Below are positions 10,029 through 20,900 of a stretch of DNA of 64,000 nucleotides, one piece after another. Under the pieces are notes generated by a model. That model was not told the DNA's origin and did not search any database. It saw nothing but the letters and a program-made list of their open reading frames with translations. The stretch lies in contig SSNP01000134.1 of NCBI GenBank assembly GCA_006937955.1, positions 7,902 to 71,901 of the forward strand. Reading direction: 5' to 3'. Position 1 is the first letter of the stretch. The number at the start of each line of letters is the position of its first letter. The stretch is from Pachypanchax playfairii (Eukaryota > Chordata > Actinopteri > Cyprinodontiformes > Aplocheilidae). The position numbers and the translations under genes are program-made.

Positions 10029-11549
10029 CAGTGGGGCAAAGAAGTATTTAGTCAGCCACCAATTGTGTAAGTTCTCCCACTTAAAAAGATCAGAGAGGCC
10101 TGTAATTTTCATCATAGGTATACCTCAACTATGAGAGACAAAATGAGGAAAAAAAATCCAGAAAATCACATTGTCTGATTTTTAAAGAATTTATTTGCAA
10201 ATTATGGTGGAAAATAAGTATTTGGTCACAAGGTTTTCACACACTGTTGCTGGTATTTTGGCCCATTCCTCCATGCAGATCTCCTCTAGAGCAGTGATGT
10301 TTTGGGGCTGACGCTGGGCAACACGGACTTTCAACTCCCTCCAGAGATTTTCTATGGGGTTGAGATCTGGAGACTGGCTAGGCCACTCCAGGACCTTGAA
10401 ATGCTTCTAACGAAGCCACTCCTTCGTTGCCCGGGCGGTGTGTTTGGGATCATTGTCATGCTGAAAGACCCAGCCACGTCTCATTTTTAATGCCCTTGCT
10501 GATGGAAGGAGGTTTTCACTCAAAATCTTACGATACATGGCCCCATTCATTCTTTCCTTTACACGGATCAGTCGTCCTGGTCCCCTTGCAGAAAAACAGC
10601 CCCAAAGCATGATGTTTCCACCCCCATGCTTTACAGTAGGTATGGTGTTCTTTGGATCCAACTCAGCATTCTTTCCCCTCCAAACACGACAAGTTGAGTT
10701 TCTACCAAAAAGTTCTATTTTGGTTTCATCTGACCATATGATGTTCTCCCAATCCTCTTCTGGATCATCCAAATGCGCTCTAGCAAACCGCAGACGGGCC
10801 TGGACGTGTCCTGGCTTCAGCAGGGGGACACGTCTGGCACTGCAGGATTTGAGTCCCTGGCGGCGTAGTGTGTTACTGATGGTAGCCTTTGTTACTTTGG
10901 TCCCAGCTCTCTGCAGGTCATTCACTAGGTCCCTCCGTGTGGTTCTGGGATTTTTGCTCACCGTTCTTGTGATCATTTTGACCCCACGGGGTGAGATCTT
11001 GCGTGGAGCCCCAGATCGAGGGAGATTATCAGTGGTCTTGTATGTCTTCCATTTTCTAATAATTGCTCCCACAGTTGATTTCTTCACACCAAGCTGCTTA
11101 CCTATTGCAGATTCAGTCTTCCCAGCCTGGTGAAGGTCTACAATTTTGTTTCTGGTGTCCTTTGACAGCTCTTTGGTCTTGGCCATAGTGGAGTTTGGAG
11201 CGTGACTGTTTGAGGTTGTGGACAGGTGTCTTTTATACTGATAACGAGTTCACACAGGTGCCATTAATACAGGTAATGAGTGGAGGACCGAGGAGCCTCT
11301 TAAAGAAGTTACAGGTCTGTGAAAGCCAGAAATCTTACTTGTTTGTAGGTGACCAAATACTTATTTTCCACCATAATTTGCAAATAAATTCTTTAAAAAT
11401 CAGACAATGTGATTTTCTGGATTTTTTTTCCTCATTTTGTCTCTCATAGTTGAGGTATACCTATGATGAAAATTACAGGCCTCTCTGATCTTTTTAAGTG
11501 GGAGAACTTACACAATTGGTGGCTGACTAAATACTTTTTTGCCCCACTG
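10029..11549 (-). mobile_element. Tc1/mariner element, inactivated copy
   Basis: 1521 bp with TA target duplication (10027-10028 and 11550-11551). The long inverted repeats of about 200 bp begin CAGTGGGGCAAA. It is nearly identical to the 1601-bp copy at 42109-43709 but in opposite orientation, and differs by one 80-bp deletion and point changes. Confidence 0.92.
10230..11186 (-). pseudogene. Broken Tc1 transposase
   Basis: The frame starts with an ATG at 11186 and is open for 259 codons, reading the same protein as the copy at 42471. It is broken twice relative to that copy. First, a stop (TAG) replaces an AAG Lys codon at about residue 260, just after the second catalytic Asp and before the Glu. 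Second, an 80-bp deletion near 10230 removes the C-terminal codons and stop. The N-terminal paired-like DNA-binding region and the first two catalytic Asp are retained, so any product would bind ends at most. Non-functional. Confidence 0.9.
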
Positions 11550-11551
11550 TA

Positions 11552-11995
11552 TGTATGTCTGTCTTTGTCTATGTGTGAGGGTGGGTCTCGGACTCCCCCT
11601 CTGTCTAGCATTATCTTATACTCCTTTATAAGGGCCTGGCTCCCCACTGTTTACTGGTTCCCCCACCAGCCTGCGCACTGGGGGTTTCTAGAGTTTGGGG
11701 CTGGGTGCTTGGGGTGTGTGGGGGCCTGCCCCCGGCAGCTAGCCGGTGGGCTGGGCGCTTCCTGGCTCTGTCCAATACCCTCTTTTGGAAGAGCTGCCCT
11801 TGGGTCTCAGACTTCAGATCCGTGTCCTGGGCTGCTTGGGGGTGGCTGGCTGCCGGCGGGGCCTGTGGAATCGTGCCACGGCTCCCTGGGGCACCTGTAC
11901 TGCAGTTGCGGGGTGACTGCGCTGGAGGTTACCTATGGTCTTGTCTGGGAGGGGGCTTTGGTGTCTCCTGCGGTGGCCTTCTTATAAAAACAAGC
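11552..11995. repeat. GC/CT-rich unclassified repeat, right half
   Basis: Continuation of the unit at 9255-10026 beyond the Tc1 insertion: GC-rich, with CTGGG/GGGGC-rich segments, returning to AT-rich DNA at about 11990. Confidence 0.4.
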
Positions 11996-12543
11996 TGTTT
12001 TTTTCAACAGCTGCCTGATATTTTTTTAATATGTCAGATGTTTTTTCTTCGTGCTACATCTTGCTGTAAATTACACTTTGCACATGCCAATCCTAATTCT
12101 ATCTACTGCTACTGATGTGAATTAATTAACTTTATAAAAACCACAACAAATGATCGTTGCTACTTTTCAAAATAAAAGTGTTTTTATCCATTACATTTCA
12201 AAAATAGGTCCATGAGAGAGCCATCAAGGTGTTTTAGTTAAACTAAGAGACATCACGTTGGTCACAGCAGGTATTCCTGCCGTGTTAATTGGATTACAGC
12301 TAAAACCAGTCAGCGCCATCTGTTTGTCTCTGGAAAGGGTTCCCAAGAGTCACAGCTTAAAGGAGCGAAAATGGGAAGGCAGTTTCCTGATATGAAGGTG
12401 GAAACTGTGTGCAGTAATGTTACACAGAGCATCTGACAGCCAGGGAAAGAAGTAAGATTAAAGCACATTATTCACAGTTACAGTAACTAATATTAGATAT
12501 GATATGAAAACACTTCATGTAGGATCTTTCCTCTCTCGTGCAG
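11996..12543. other. ppa1 5' flank
   Basis: AT-rich, without ORF or recognised repeat. It ends in a pyrimidine-rich tract and CAG at 12541-12543, which looks like a splice acceptor, so a non-coding ppa1 exon may lie upstream. No CpG-island-like promoter is visible here. Confidence 0.4.
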
Positions 12544-12673
12544 GAAGCTCTTGTTTGTTTTTACAGCACTGCACATGCTGGAAAGTCTTTTCCTGGGTGG
12601 CTACCTGTCAGTGAGTCTGAAGCTTCTTAGTCCTGTTAAATTGGTGGACAGACCACAGTGGGGAAGATTCAAC

Positions 12674-15600
12674 ATGAGTTTTACCACCGAGGAGCGGGGT
12701 CGGGCAAACACCCAGGAATACAGGCTGTTTTTCAGTAAGTACAGCATTTCCAATCAAATATTTAGCTGACAAAAGTTAAAAAANTGCCTAAAAACTGTTA
12801 CTTTCCAGAGTTATTGTCATAGATATTTGATTTACAGATTTGTTTTAAATGTTTGTATAGAAAACTCTGAAGGGAAATACATATCTCCCTTTCATGACAT
12901 ACCCATCTACGCAAATGAAGCAGAGGTGAGCAACATGTTTAATCAGTTGGTTTCATTTGATTAAAAACACATGATTTCAAGAGGTCTTGTGAAACAATTG
13001 ATGTTCAAATTAGACACCCAAATTGCTTGAAATGTGCATTTTACTGGAATTAATGTTTGTCGTTTATTCTTAAAAATATTACATATATTACCGAGAGTGC
13101 ATTTGTGTATATAAAACCTCCCGGTATTGTTGTTTCTGTGCAATAATGGATGTGTTTTCTTATTTACCACCCACACACATTATTTACCATTTTACCACAA
13201 ATACCCTTAATTTAGTCTAAAACCTTACAATAAAGCAGAATGTTAAGTTCCTATAATGAAAAAAGTACAATGCACTCAAGTTCAAGTAACAATTTAATTA
13301 GAAAAGTGGCCTTCAGAATAAAACTTCTTTTTCTTCTCAGATTTAACGTGTGAACTATCTGACATTCTTATCAATAGATCTCTGTTGTGTGTAAATTAAC
13401 AGCTTTTTATTTGTACTGGTGTGCAAAGTTTTGCTTGTTTTTAGTAATATATGAATAATCTGACATGTTTATCCAAATAAGATAGTTTAGAAGAATTGCA
13501 CATCTGGGTAATGAGTGTATTCTTATTATCTTGCAGAACATTTTTCATGCTATTGTGGAAGTACCAAGATGGACAAATGCAAAGATGGAGGTTTATTTTA
13601 TTTTATTTTATTTTATTTTATTTTATTTTATTTTATTTTATTATATTATATTTTATTTTATTTTATTTTATTTTATTTTATTTTATTTTATTTTATTTTA
13701 TTTTATTTTATTTTATTTTATTTTATTTTATTTTCAACTATAGTCAGTCATTATTTCTTGTTTTTATTGCTTATATTCACCAGATTGCCACAAAGGACCC
13801 TCTGAATCCCCTGAAACAAGATGTGAAGAAAGGGAACCTTCGTTATGTGGCCAATGTGTTTCCCCATAAAGGTTATATCTGGAATTATGGAGCTATTCCA
13901 CAGGCAAGTTTTACTCAAACTAAATTCAGACCACAAACAACCTGTTCACTTTATAATTTGGTCACCCTTTTGAAAGACATGGGAAGATCCCAACCACACA
14001 GACTGTGACACAGGATGCTGTGGAGACAATGATCCAATTGACATATGTGATATAGGTAACAAGGTACTGAATTTAGCTCATAAAGGCTCATTTAGATCCA
14101 ACTGCTTACAATTTTTTTTTTAAAGAAATGCGACTATTATTTTCAGGTGTGCACTCGAGGAGAAGTGATCAAAGTGAAGGTGCTGGGAACTTTGGCTTTG
14201 ATCGACGAGGGGGAAACGGATTGGAAGGTCATTGTGATCAACACGGAGGACCCAGAAGCTTCCAGCTTTAACGGTACAGGGGAAAAAAACAGTCAATTGC
14301 TCGTGCTGATGGAAAACAAGACACGGTTACTCTATAGCTTTTCTATGTTGTTAATTTGTTGCAGATATTGACGACGTGAACCGGCTTAAACCAGGATATC
14401 TGAAGGCGACTGTTGATTGGTTCAAAAGATACAAAGTCCCAGATGGGAAACCAGAAAACCAGTTTGCCTTTAGTGGCGAGTTCAAAGACAGAGTAATCAA
14501 TGATGATTTTATTTTATTTTCTCACTCTGCTAAAATAGTTATTTTTCTATTAATTTGTAGGATTTTACTTGAAGAAGAGCAATATGAAAATATGTTGTGT
14601 TTTCCAGGACTTTGCCATTAAAACAGTGAAAAGTACACATACGTTTTGGAAAGCATTGATATCTAAGAAGACAAATGCAGGCGAGTTAAACTGGTGAGCT
14701 ACTCATTTAATTTGATGCGTCTCAACTTTTTGTATTTTGCAAAATTAAGTCCTATGGTAAAATGGTAAATTATGATCTCTTTCAGCCTGAACACTGGTGT
14801 ATCAGATAGTCCATTCTGCTGCTCAGCTGCGGATGCAGAAGCTGTGGTTAAGTCTGTGAGTTCATTTCACTTTCAAACATGCATTCAAAGCTTTCTACAG
14901 AATTTATTTCTCAGTATGATTAAAAATGACAACTTGACAGTTGGACTGTAGCGATACATTATCCCACGATACAATACATATTTCGATACATTGCTCAGGA
15001 TACGATACGCGATACAATACACAATACGATACATTAAAACTTTTCTTTGTTTTGCGTTTTCAACAAAACATTCAATTTTACATTAGTTTGTAGTATTAGT
15101 AGCAAAAGTAATATGTTACAAAATAAAATTCTTAGAAATATGTAATAAGAGTTATTTAATAAAGCGTACATTTATTTTTAATAGTTGCTCATCACAGTAT
15201 TGCAGATACAAAGTCAGTGATTTGCTTTCACAACAGTTCAGAGTCCTTTTTTTTTTTTTAGCAAAGCCAGTTTTTACACAATGTTAGAGTGCATGTTGTC
15301 CCACCTTGTGTAGTACAACACGTTTACTTTATCGATATTATCGATATTGGACCTCACGATTCGATATTGCTCCATGTATTGTGATACATGGATATATTAG
15401 TGTATCGTTACTTGATAGTGCACAAGTCAGAGAAATAAAGTGAGAGAATTAATAGCAGTCCTGCAAATGGCTGCTAACCTTTCACATCGTCATCTCAGTG
15501 TATGTGCAATCAGTGTAAATTATCTATGCTGAAGTCAAATTTTTAACCAAAAATTGCTCCATATAATGATTTGATCACTCTCACAGGCTTGCCCTTATGG

Positions 15601-15760
15601 ACCTGAAGATCCCATACCAAGCTCAGGTGGGTGTTTCCTCATTCATTTGTTTTATTGCAACAGATGAATGTTTGGACTTGGGGAATAAACGAATTACTCA
15701 AACTAATGTGATTGTTGTTGATTCTTGTTTACAGTTGACAAGTGGTTCTACTATGAATAG
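12674..15760 (+). CDS. ppa1: Inorganic pyrophosphatase 1 (soluble, 287 aa)
   Basis: Hydrolyses pyrophosphate to two phosphates with Mg2+, pulling biosynthetic reactions forward in the cytosol. Eleven exons with continuous phase: 12674-12734, 12861-12925, 13537-13590, 13784-13903, 13977-14063, 14147-14273, 14365-14492, 14608-14693, 14786-14855, 15587-15626, 15735-15760. Family I eukaryotic PPase motifs are complete: G-Y-I-W-N-Y-G-A-I-P-Q (about 90-100), the signature D117-N-D119-P-I-D122, and D149-E-G-E-T-D154-W-K, matching the spacing of the five metal-binding Asp in yeast PPase. Length is close to human PPA1 (289 aa). The ATG at 12674 gives the family N-terminus (M-S-F-T-T-E-E-R); an in-frame ATG at 12575 would add 33 residues. 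Intron 4 uses a GC donor. Intron 3 is mostly microsatellite. An undetermined base (N) lies in intron 1 at 12784. Synteny favours ppa1 over mitochondrial ppa2. Confidence 0.95.
13593..13734 (+). repeat. (TTTTA)n pentanucleotide microsatellite
   Basis: About 28 near-perfect TTTTA units, with one interruption near 13641-13650. It makes up most of ppa1 intron 3 (13591-13783) and starts two bases after the splice donor. Translated ORFs here are repeats of FILFY and are artefacts. Confidence 0.97.
13904..13905 (+). other. Non-canonical GC splice donor of ppa1 intron 4
   Basis: The exon ends CAG and the intron begins GCAAGT. Reading through to ACATGGGAAG at 13977 restores the PPase frame exactly (I-P-Q then T-W-E-D-P). 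Apart from the C, the donor matches consensus, as is usual for GC-AG introns. The intron is only 73 bp. Confidence 0.85.
14941..15417 (+). mobile_element. hAT-like non-autonomous element (CGATACA-rich), copy 1
   Basis: Begins GGACTGTAGCGATACATT and ends in the imperfect inverse GTGTATCGTTACTTGATAG. Inside are clusters of CGATACA at the left and CGATATTATCGATATTGG at the right. The second copy at 34120 shares both internal blocks. Termini of the TAGGGCTGTAACGATA type suggest hAT, but no clear 8-bp target duplication was found. It lies in ppa1 intron 9. Confidence 0.6.
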
Positions 15761-15833
15761 TAATGATTTTCAATCAAACTACAAGAAATAGCTCCAGTAT
15801 GTGATCAGCACTGCAAATTTTATGACAGTCATA

Positions 15834-15839
15834 ATTAAA
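15834..15839 (+). terminator. Poly(A) signal variant, likely ppa1
   Basis: ATTAAA 74 bp after the ppa1 stop. A perfect AATAAA follows at 15968-15973 and is an alternative. Confidence 0.45.
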
Positions 15840-16424
15840 CTTTGTTGATCAGACATTGTTTATGTGGTTGTTTACTTTGCAAAATTCAGACAATGTGAAA
15901 ACACGTTCATGCATGTTATTATCTCTTACTCAGTAACAGTTCTAATCACAAGCACAGCAAGTTCAGAAATAAACATAAGAAATTTTCTAAATATGTTTTA
16001 CATGTTTTTATTTATGTTTTCTGTGTACATATGTGACAATACACCTCTACTGTTTGACCACCACCACAATGTTTGATGGTGGAACAACAGCAGAGGAAAG
16101 CCGTAGTAGTTGACAAGTGACTGCAACATCAGGAAAAAGGAACATAAGAGATTAGAGAAATACCAAGGGCTCAGGAACGAGACACTGTCTGGAAACACTC
16201 AGGACAGTAATCCCCAAACTGGAGGAAAAATATCAGAGACCTCAGTCCAAAAAAATTCAGTTCTGGGATCAGATATTGATAAATCCTAATACATATGTAT
16301 AACATTGGGCAAACAACAGGGTCTGCATGCTTTCAACATTTGGTATGAAATTATAGGCTTCAGAGGGAAAATAAACAATGTTCTTGGATTAAATAATTGG
16401 AATCTGGATTCATTACCACAGTTT

Positions 16425-16720
16425 CAGTCAGTCAGTCATTTCCTTTACCTGCTTGCTCCTATTCAGGGTTACCACGAGCTGGTCTCTATCTCCAGCAGTT
16501 ATTGGGCATTAGTCAGGGTTGCACCTTGGACAGGTTATCAGTCCATCACAGAGTCTCATAGAGACATGCTATCATTTGCATACAATCACACCTAGGGACA
16601 ATTTAGAGTTGTCAACATGTTTTTGGTTTGTTGGAGGACAACCCATGAATCCTGGTTTAGAACCCAGGACTTTCTCGCTACAAGACAACAATGCTACTAA
16701 CTGTGCTACCAAGCAACCCC
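16425..16720. repeat. Degenerate common teleost interspersed repeat
   Basis: Segments such as CCATCACAGAG, CACACCTAGGGACAATTTAG and GAACCCAGGACTTTCTCGCT appear in the order I know from a very common fish dispersed repeat, here degraded. The rest of 15840-17040 (ppa1-sar1a spacer) holds nothing I recognise. Confidence 0.5.
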
Positions 16721-17992
16721 ATTACCACTATACAAAAAGTAATATTGCGTTCAGTTTTTATTTTGTGAAGAACTATTGCTGATGATACATACAGAAAAGG
16801 AGAAAGCTGAAATGTTCCTGAGAAATATTTTGACTGCGTATTACAGACAAATTTGTCAAAGAATTAAAACTTTAAAGCTTATAAAACCTGGTAATAAAAG
16901 TCTGTTAGTGAAACGTGAATCGTTTATCAGAGCTACTTTACTCTAATCTGGAACATGCCTCATGTAAATTGACTCGTCAAGAGGGGCGCTATAAACCTGT
17001 AACTGCATATATGATGCCTAATTTAAAAACATGAAGAAGAAAGCGACGCTCTGATTGACTGTTTCCAAGGAGACGACTGACACTACCAAGAACTGGGAAA
17101 TCCGTCCAGGCTGAAGGTATGCAAGAGAGCTTAACTCGTTTTAAATGAAACAACTAAACATACCCAGGTGCTTTATTAATTCGAGAATCCATACTAAAAT
17201 TCAGTCGCAGTTGTTTTTTTATTTTATTGTGACTCGCAAGATGTTTTAACGTCAGCTAGCGTACATTTCCACAATTTATTCCGCTTTAAAAAGCTCACAG
17301 TACGTTTGTGCTATTTACAGATCTGTTTTGGATGAACTCATTGTGTTGTTTGGTTCAAATTGACAGCACTATGTTTCTGGTAACCGTTGCAGCTACATGT
17401 ATATATGGAGGTTATGTCACAGATAAATGAAGTGCGACATTATATTATTTACTGCCGCTAAATTTAGAAGTACAGATTGTTCCTCCTGCTGTTCGAAATT
17501 TGTTCGTCACAGGTTAGCAAAGGCTTAAACCTTGAACCTTAATCTTTAATGAAGATTTAAAAAACATTGTGTTCAAGAGTTTTATAATTAAGAGCATTAA
17601 CCACACTGTGTTACGTTATTTTCCTTTCTTTCTCACCGGAAGTGGTTTCTGTTGTGCACCTTAAGTTTTTTGTTGGTTTGTTTGTTTGCATACCCTTAAT
17701 AAAATCTTGCCCACCTTATGTATTTTGTGGTTTTTTGTATTTAGATGTCAAAAATAGCCCAAAAAATTAACTTAAAAATATAAAATTTGATTCAAAAAGT
17801 TTCCAATGTTGTCTTTCATTATATTTTTTGTCTAAAACGATCTGTGATCCAGTAGATTACTGTGAACTAAAGGTCGTTAAAGTAAAGACTGTACTTATTA
17901 AGTGTCACGTCACAGTGTCTATGTTTTTTCTTGCTCCTTGCAAAAATAATAATAAGCAACTGTTATTTTTGTCACAGGTGAACCGTATCAGG

Positions 17993-20900
17993 ATGTCATT
18001 TTTATTTCACTGGATCTACAAAGGATTCAGTAGTGTTTTACAGTTTATAGGTGAGTACATTCTCTTGTATTCATTACTGAAAAATAAGTTATTTAGTTCA
18101 GAACTTTGTTTATGTACTCAAACTCATAGTTAAAGTATGTTAGAACACTTGATTCTGAAGATTATGAAACCCTGTAAAGTTGTGGACATGACACAGACTG
18201 CAGGGGTACATGTTTATAAAGTATTATAACTCTTTCCAGGTCTGTACAGGAAGACTGGAAAACTGGTTTTCCTGGGTCTGGATAACGCTGGGAAAACAAC
18301 ACTCCTGCACATGCTGAAGGATGATCGACTGGGTCAGCATGTACCAACGCTGCATCCAAGTAAGAGCATGTTGGGAGAATTGTGTTCTGTTCCTCCTGAT
18401 GTGACGTGTTAAGATCCTAAGGACCAAGAGGTTTTTCTTCTCAAGAATGTTTAAGTATTTCATTTGTTGCTGTTCTTTGTGTTTCCTGTTTATTATTGCT
18501 TTTGAGTCTGTAATGAAACTGTTTATTATCATATAGGGGAATATATGTAATAATTTCGTGAAAATTTCTGATAGTTTTCCCTAAAACATTTTTAAATAGA
18601 GAAGTGTCTGTTTTATGTGAACTGTTATATCTTTGGCATTAACTAATTGTCAGTTTCTGTGAGCTGCGGTGGTGTATCTGTGTGTTTTGTGTGTCGAGTG
18701 AGTCATCTTTCCAGAAGCAGATCTTTGTCGGAGAGTGCAGCAGGTTGATTGCCATCAGCTGGAGGTCATCAGGCAAATGAGGAGCTGGGAGCGTTCTTAA
18801 GCTGCTGCCAGACAGCCAGTCAGCGCCTGGTTGTTTACCAAGGTGGTAATACCAAAGCCACCGTCCGAGTACCCTTGTGTTTAGTGAAAAGTGTTTTTGA
18901 AAGTTCCTCAGTGTTGTGTCTGAAGTAACCTGTGTTTACGCTCAGGATTAATCGTCGACGCTCCCGCTCCTTCCGAGCTCTGGGTCTCTGTGGAAACCTC
19001 CTTGTTGGAACCGTCAGCCAGTTATCCTGCCATCGCCTCCTTCCTGCTCGCTCTCTGACAGCTCACTCGACACCACCTCCTTGAGCACCCTGCACTGCCG
19101 CCTCACTTCACCTGTTCCACCCTCTCGTGCTGCTCATCATCCTGCCTCACCGTGAGTTCACCTCCCTCCGCTGCGCACCTTCACCTGTTGTTTCCCTGGA
19201 CCCTACTAACTGTCGTTTCTCTGACAGAACCGGATCTCCTGAACTGCCAGCACAATTGCAAATTCACTATTACTTGTACATATTGTAAATAAACCTGTTC
19301 TATTTACACCTGAGCTCTTGTGTCAGTGTGTGAGTCTGCATGTGGGTCAAACACATACCAGAGGCCATGACAGAACAACCAGGCCAGTCAGACCTAGCAG
19401 ACTCACCCGGCCAAGCTCCGGCCGGTCCCGTGGACCTCCTCTCCAGGCATGACATACTGCTACAGACCCTGTGTGAGCAGTGACATTATGATCAGCAAAG
19501 GTTAGACCACATGACGGAGATGATGCAGAACCTCAGTACCCAAATTTCAAATCTTTGTCAGTCTTCTTCTCAGATTTCCTCCGCAGCAGAGCCTGCCTCC
19601 AATCCCCGAGCCTCCGTCGCCCGCTCCTAGTGCCCGGGTGCGAGATGTGGCCCTTCCCAGTCCCGAGTCCTTCTCCGATGAGGCAGGTAAAGGATCAGGC
19701 TTCCTCTTACAGTGCTCTTTAATCTTCTGCCGTTCTCCCCAGTCGTTTCCGGATGACGCATCCAAGATCACACACATCATCGGTCTGCTCCGCGGACGTG
19801 CGCTCCGCTGGGTCGAGGCTCGGTACGACTACAACACCATTCTACGCACCACCCTAAGCAGCTTCGAAATGGACTTCAAGCAGATGTTCAATTACCAGAG
19901 ATCTGAGACGGAGATCACGCAGGCGCTCCACGACATAAGGCAAGGCAAACAATTGGTGGCAGATTTCGCCATCGATTTCCGCACCCTGGCAGCCGAGTCC
20001 GGCTGGAACACTCCGGCTCTCAAAGGTGCTTTCCTGGACACCCCTGGGACATTTTGAGTATCTTGTAATGCCATTCGGATTAACAAATGCACCTGCCGTT
20101 TTCCAAGCACTGATCAACAACATCCTCCATGATTTTTTTTAAATGTATTTGTTTTTGTACATCTCGATGACATTTAGATTTTTTTCTTCTTCCGTGGAGG
20201 AACATCAGGTTCACGTGCGCCGGGTTCTGCAAAGGCTTTTGGAGAACAGACTGTTTGTAAAGGGTGAGAAGTGCGAGTTCCGTGTTCAGTCCGTCTCTTT
20301 CCTGGGGTTCGTCTTTGAGAGCAGGCAGGTGAAGCCAGATCCCAGTAAGATCAAAGCTGTCGCTGAATGGCCAACTCCTACCTCCCGTAAACAATTACAG
20401 AGCTTTTTGGGATTTGCTAATTTCTACAGACGCTTCATCCGCAACTACAGTCAGACAGCACAACCTCTCACAGCTCTCACCTTCACCAAGCGCACGTTCA
20501 GTTGGACTCCAGAGGCTGAACATGCATTCACTGACCCCAAGACCCGGTTCACCCACACTCCCATCCTCATCCAGCCCAACACCTCCAAACAGTTCACACT
20601 GGAGGTGGACGCATCCGACTCTGGGGTGGGAGCAGTCCTCTCTCAAGTAAGTGCACAGGACAAGAAACTTCACCCTTGTGCTTTCTTTTCTCACCGTTTT
20701 TCCCCAGCAGAGAGAGGACACGATGTGGGTGACCGAGAGCTGCTTGTGATCAAGCTGGCATTTGAGGAGTGGTGACACTGGCTGGAGGGGGCTTTGTTTC
20801 CAGTTATCGTGTGGACGGATCATAAGAATCTTGCATATCTCCAGGAGGCTAAGCAATTAAATCCCTGTCAGTCCCGCTGGTCTCTGTTCTTCTCCCGATT

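Noticed and set aside
10537..11133. 198-codon ORF opposite the dead Tc1 transposase (also 42524-43120)
   Set aside because: Antisense shadow of the transposase frame; it appears in both copies for that reason.
13496..14008. Long ORFs over the TTTTA array
   Set aside because: Repetitive translation of a microsatellite; the real content is ppa1 exons 3-4.
16519..16782. 87-codon ORF with tRNA-like GAACCCAGGA text
   Set aside because: Part of a common degraded repeat; no tRNA fold.
20395..20856. 153-codon minus-strand ORF
   Set aside because: Shadow of the Gypsy RNase H region.
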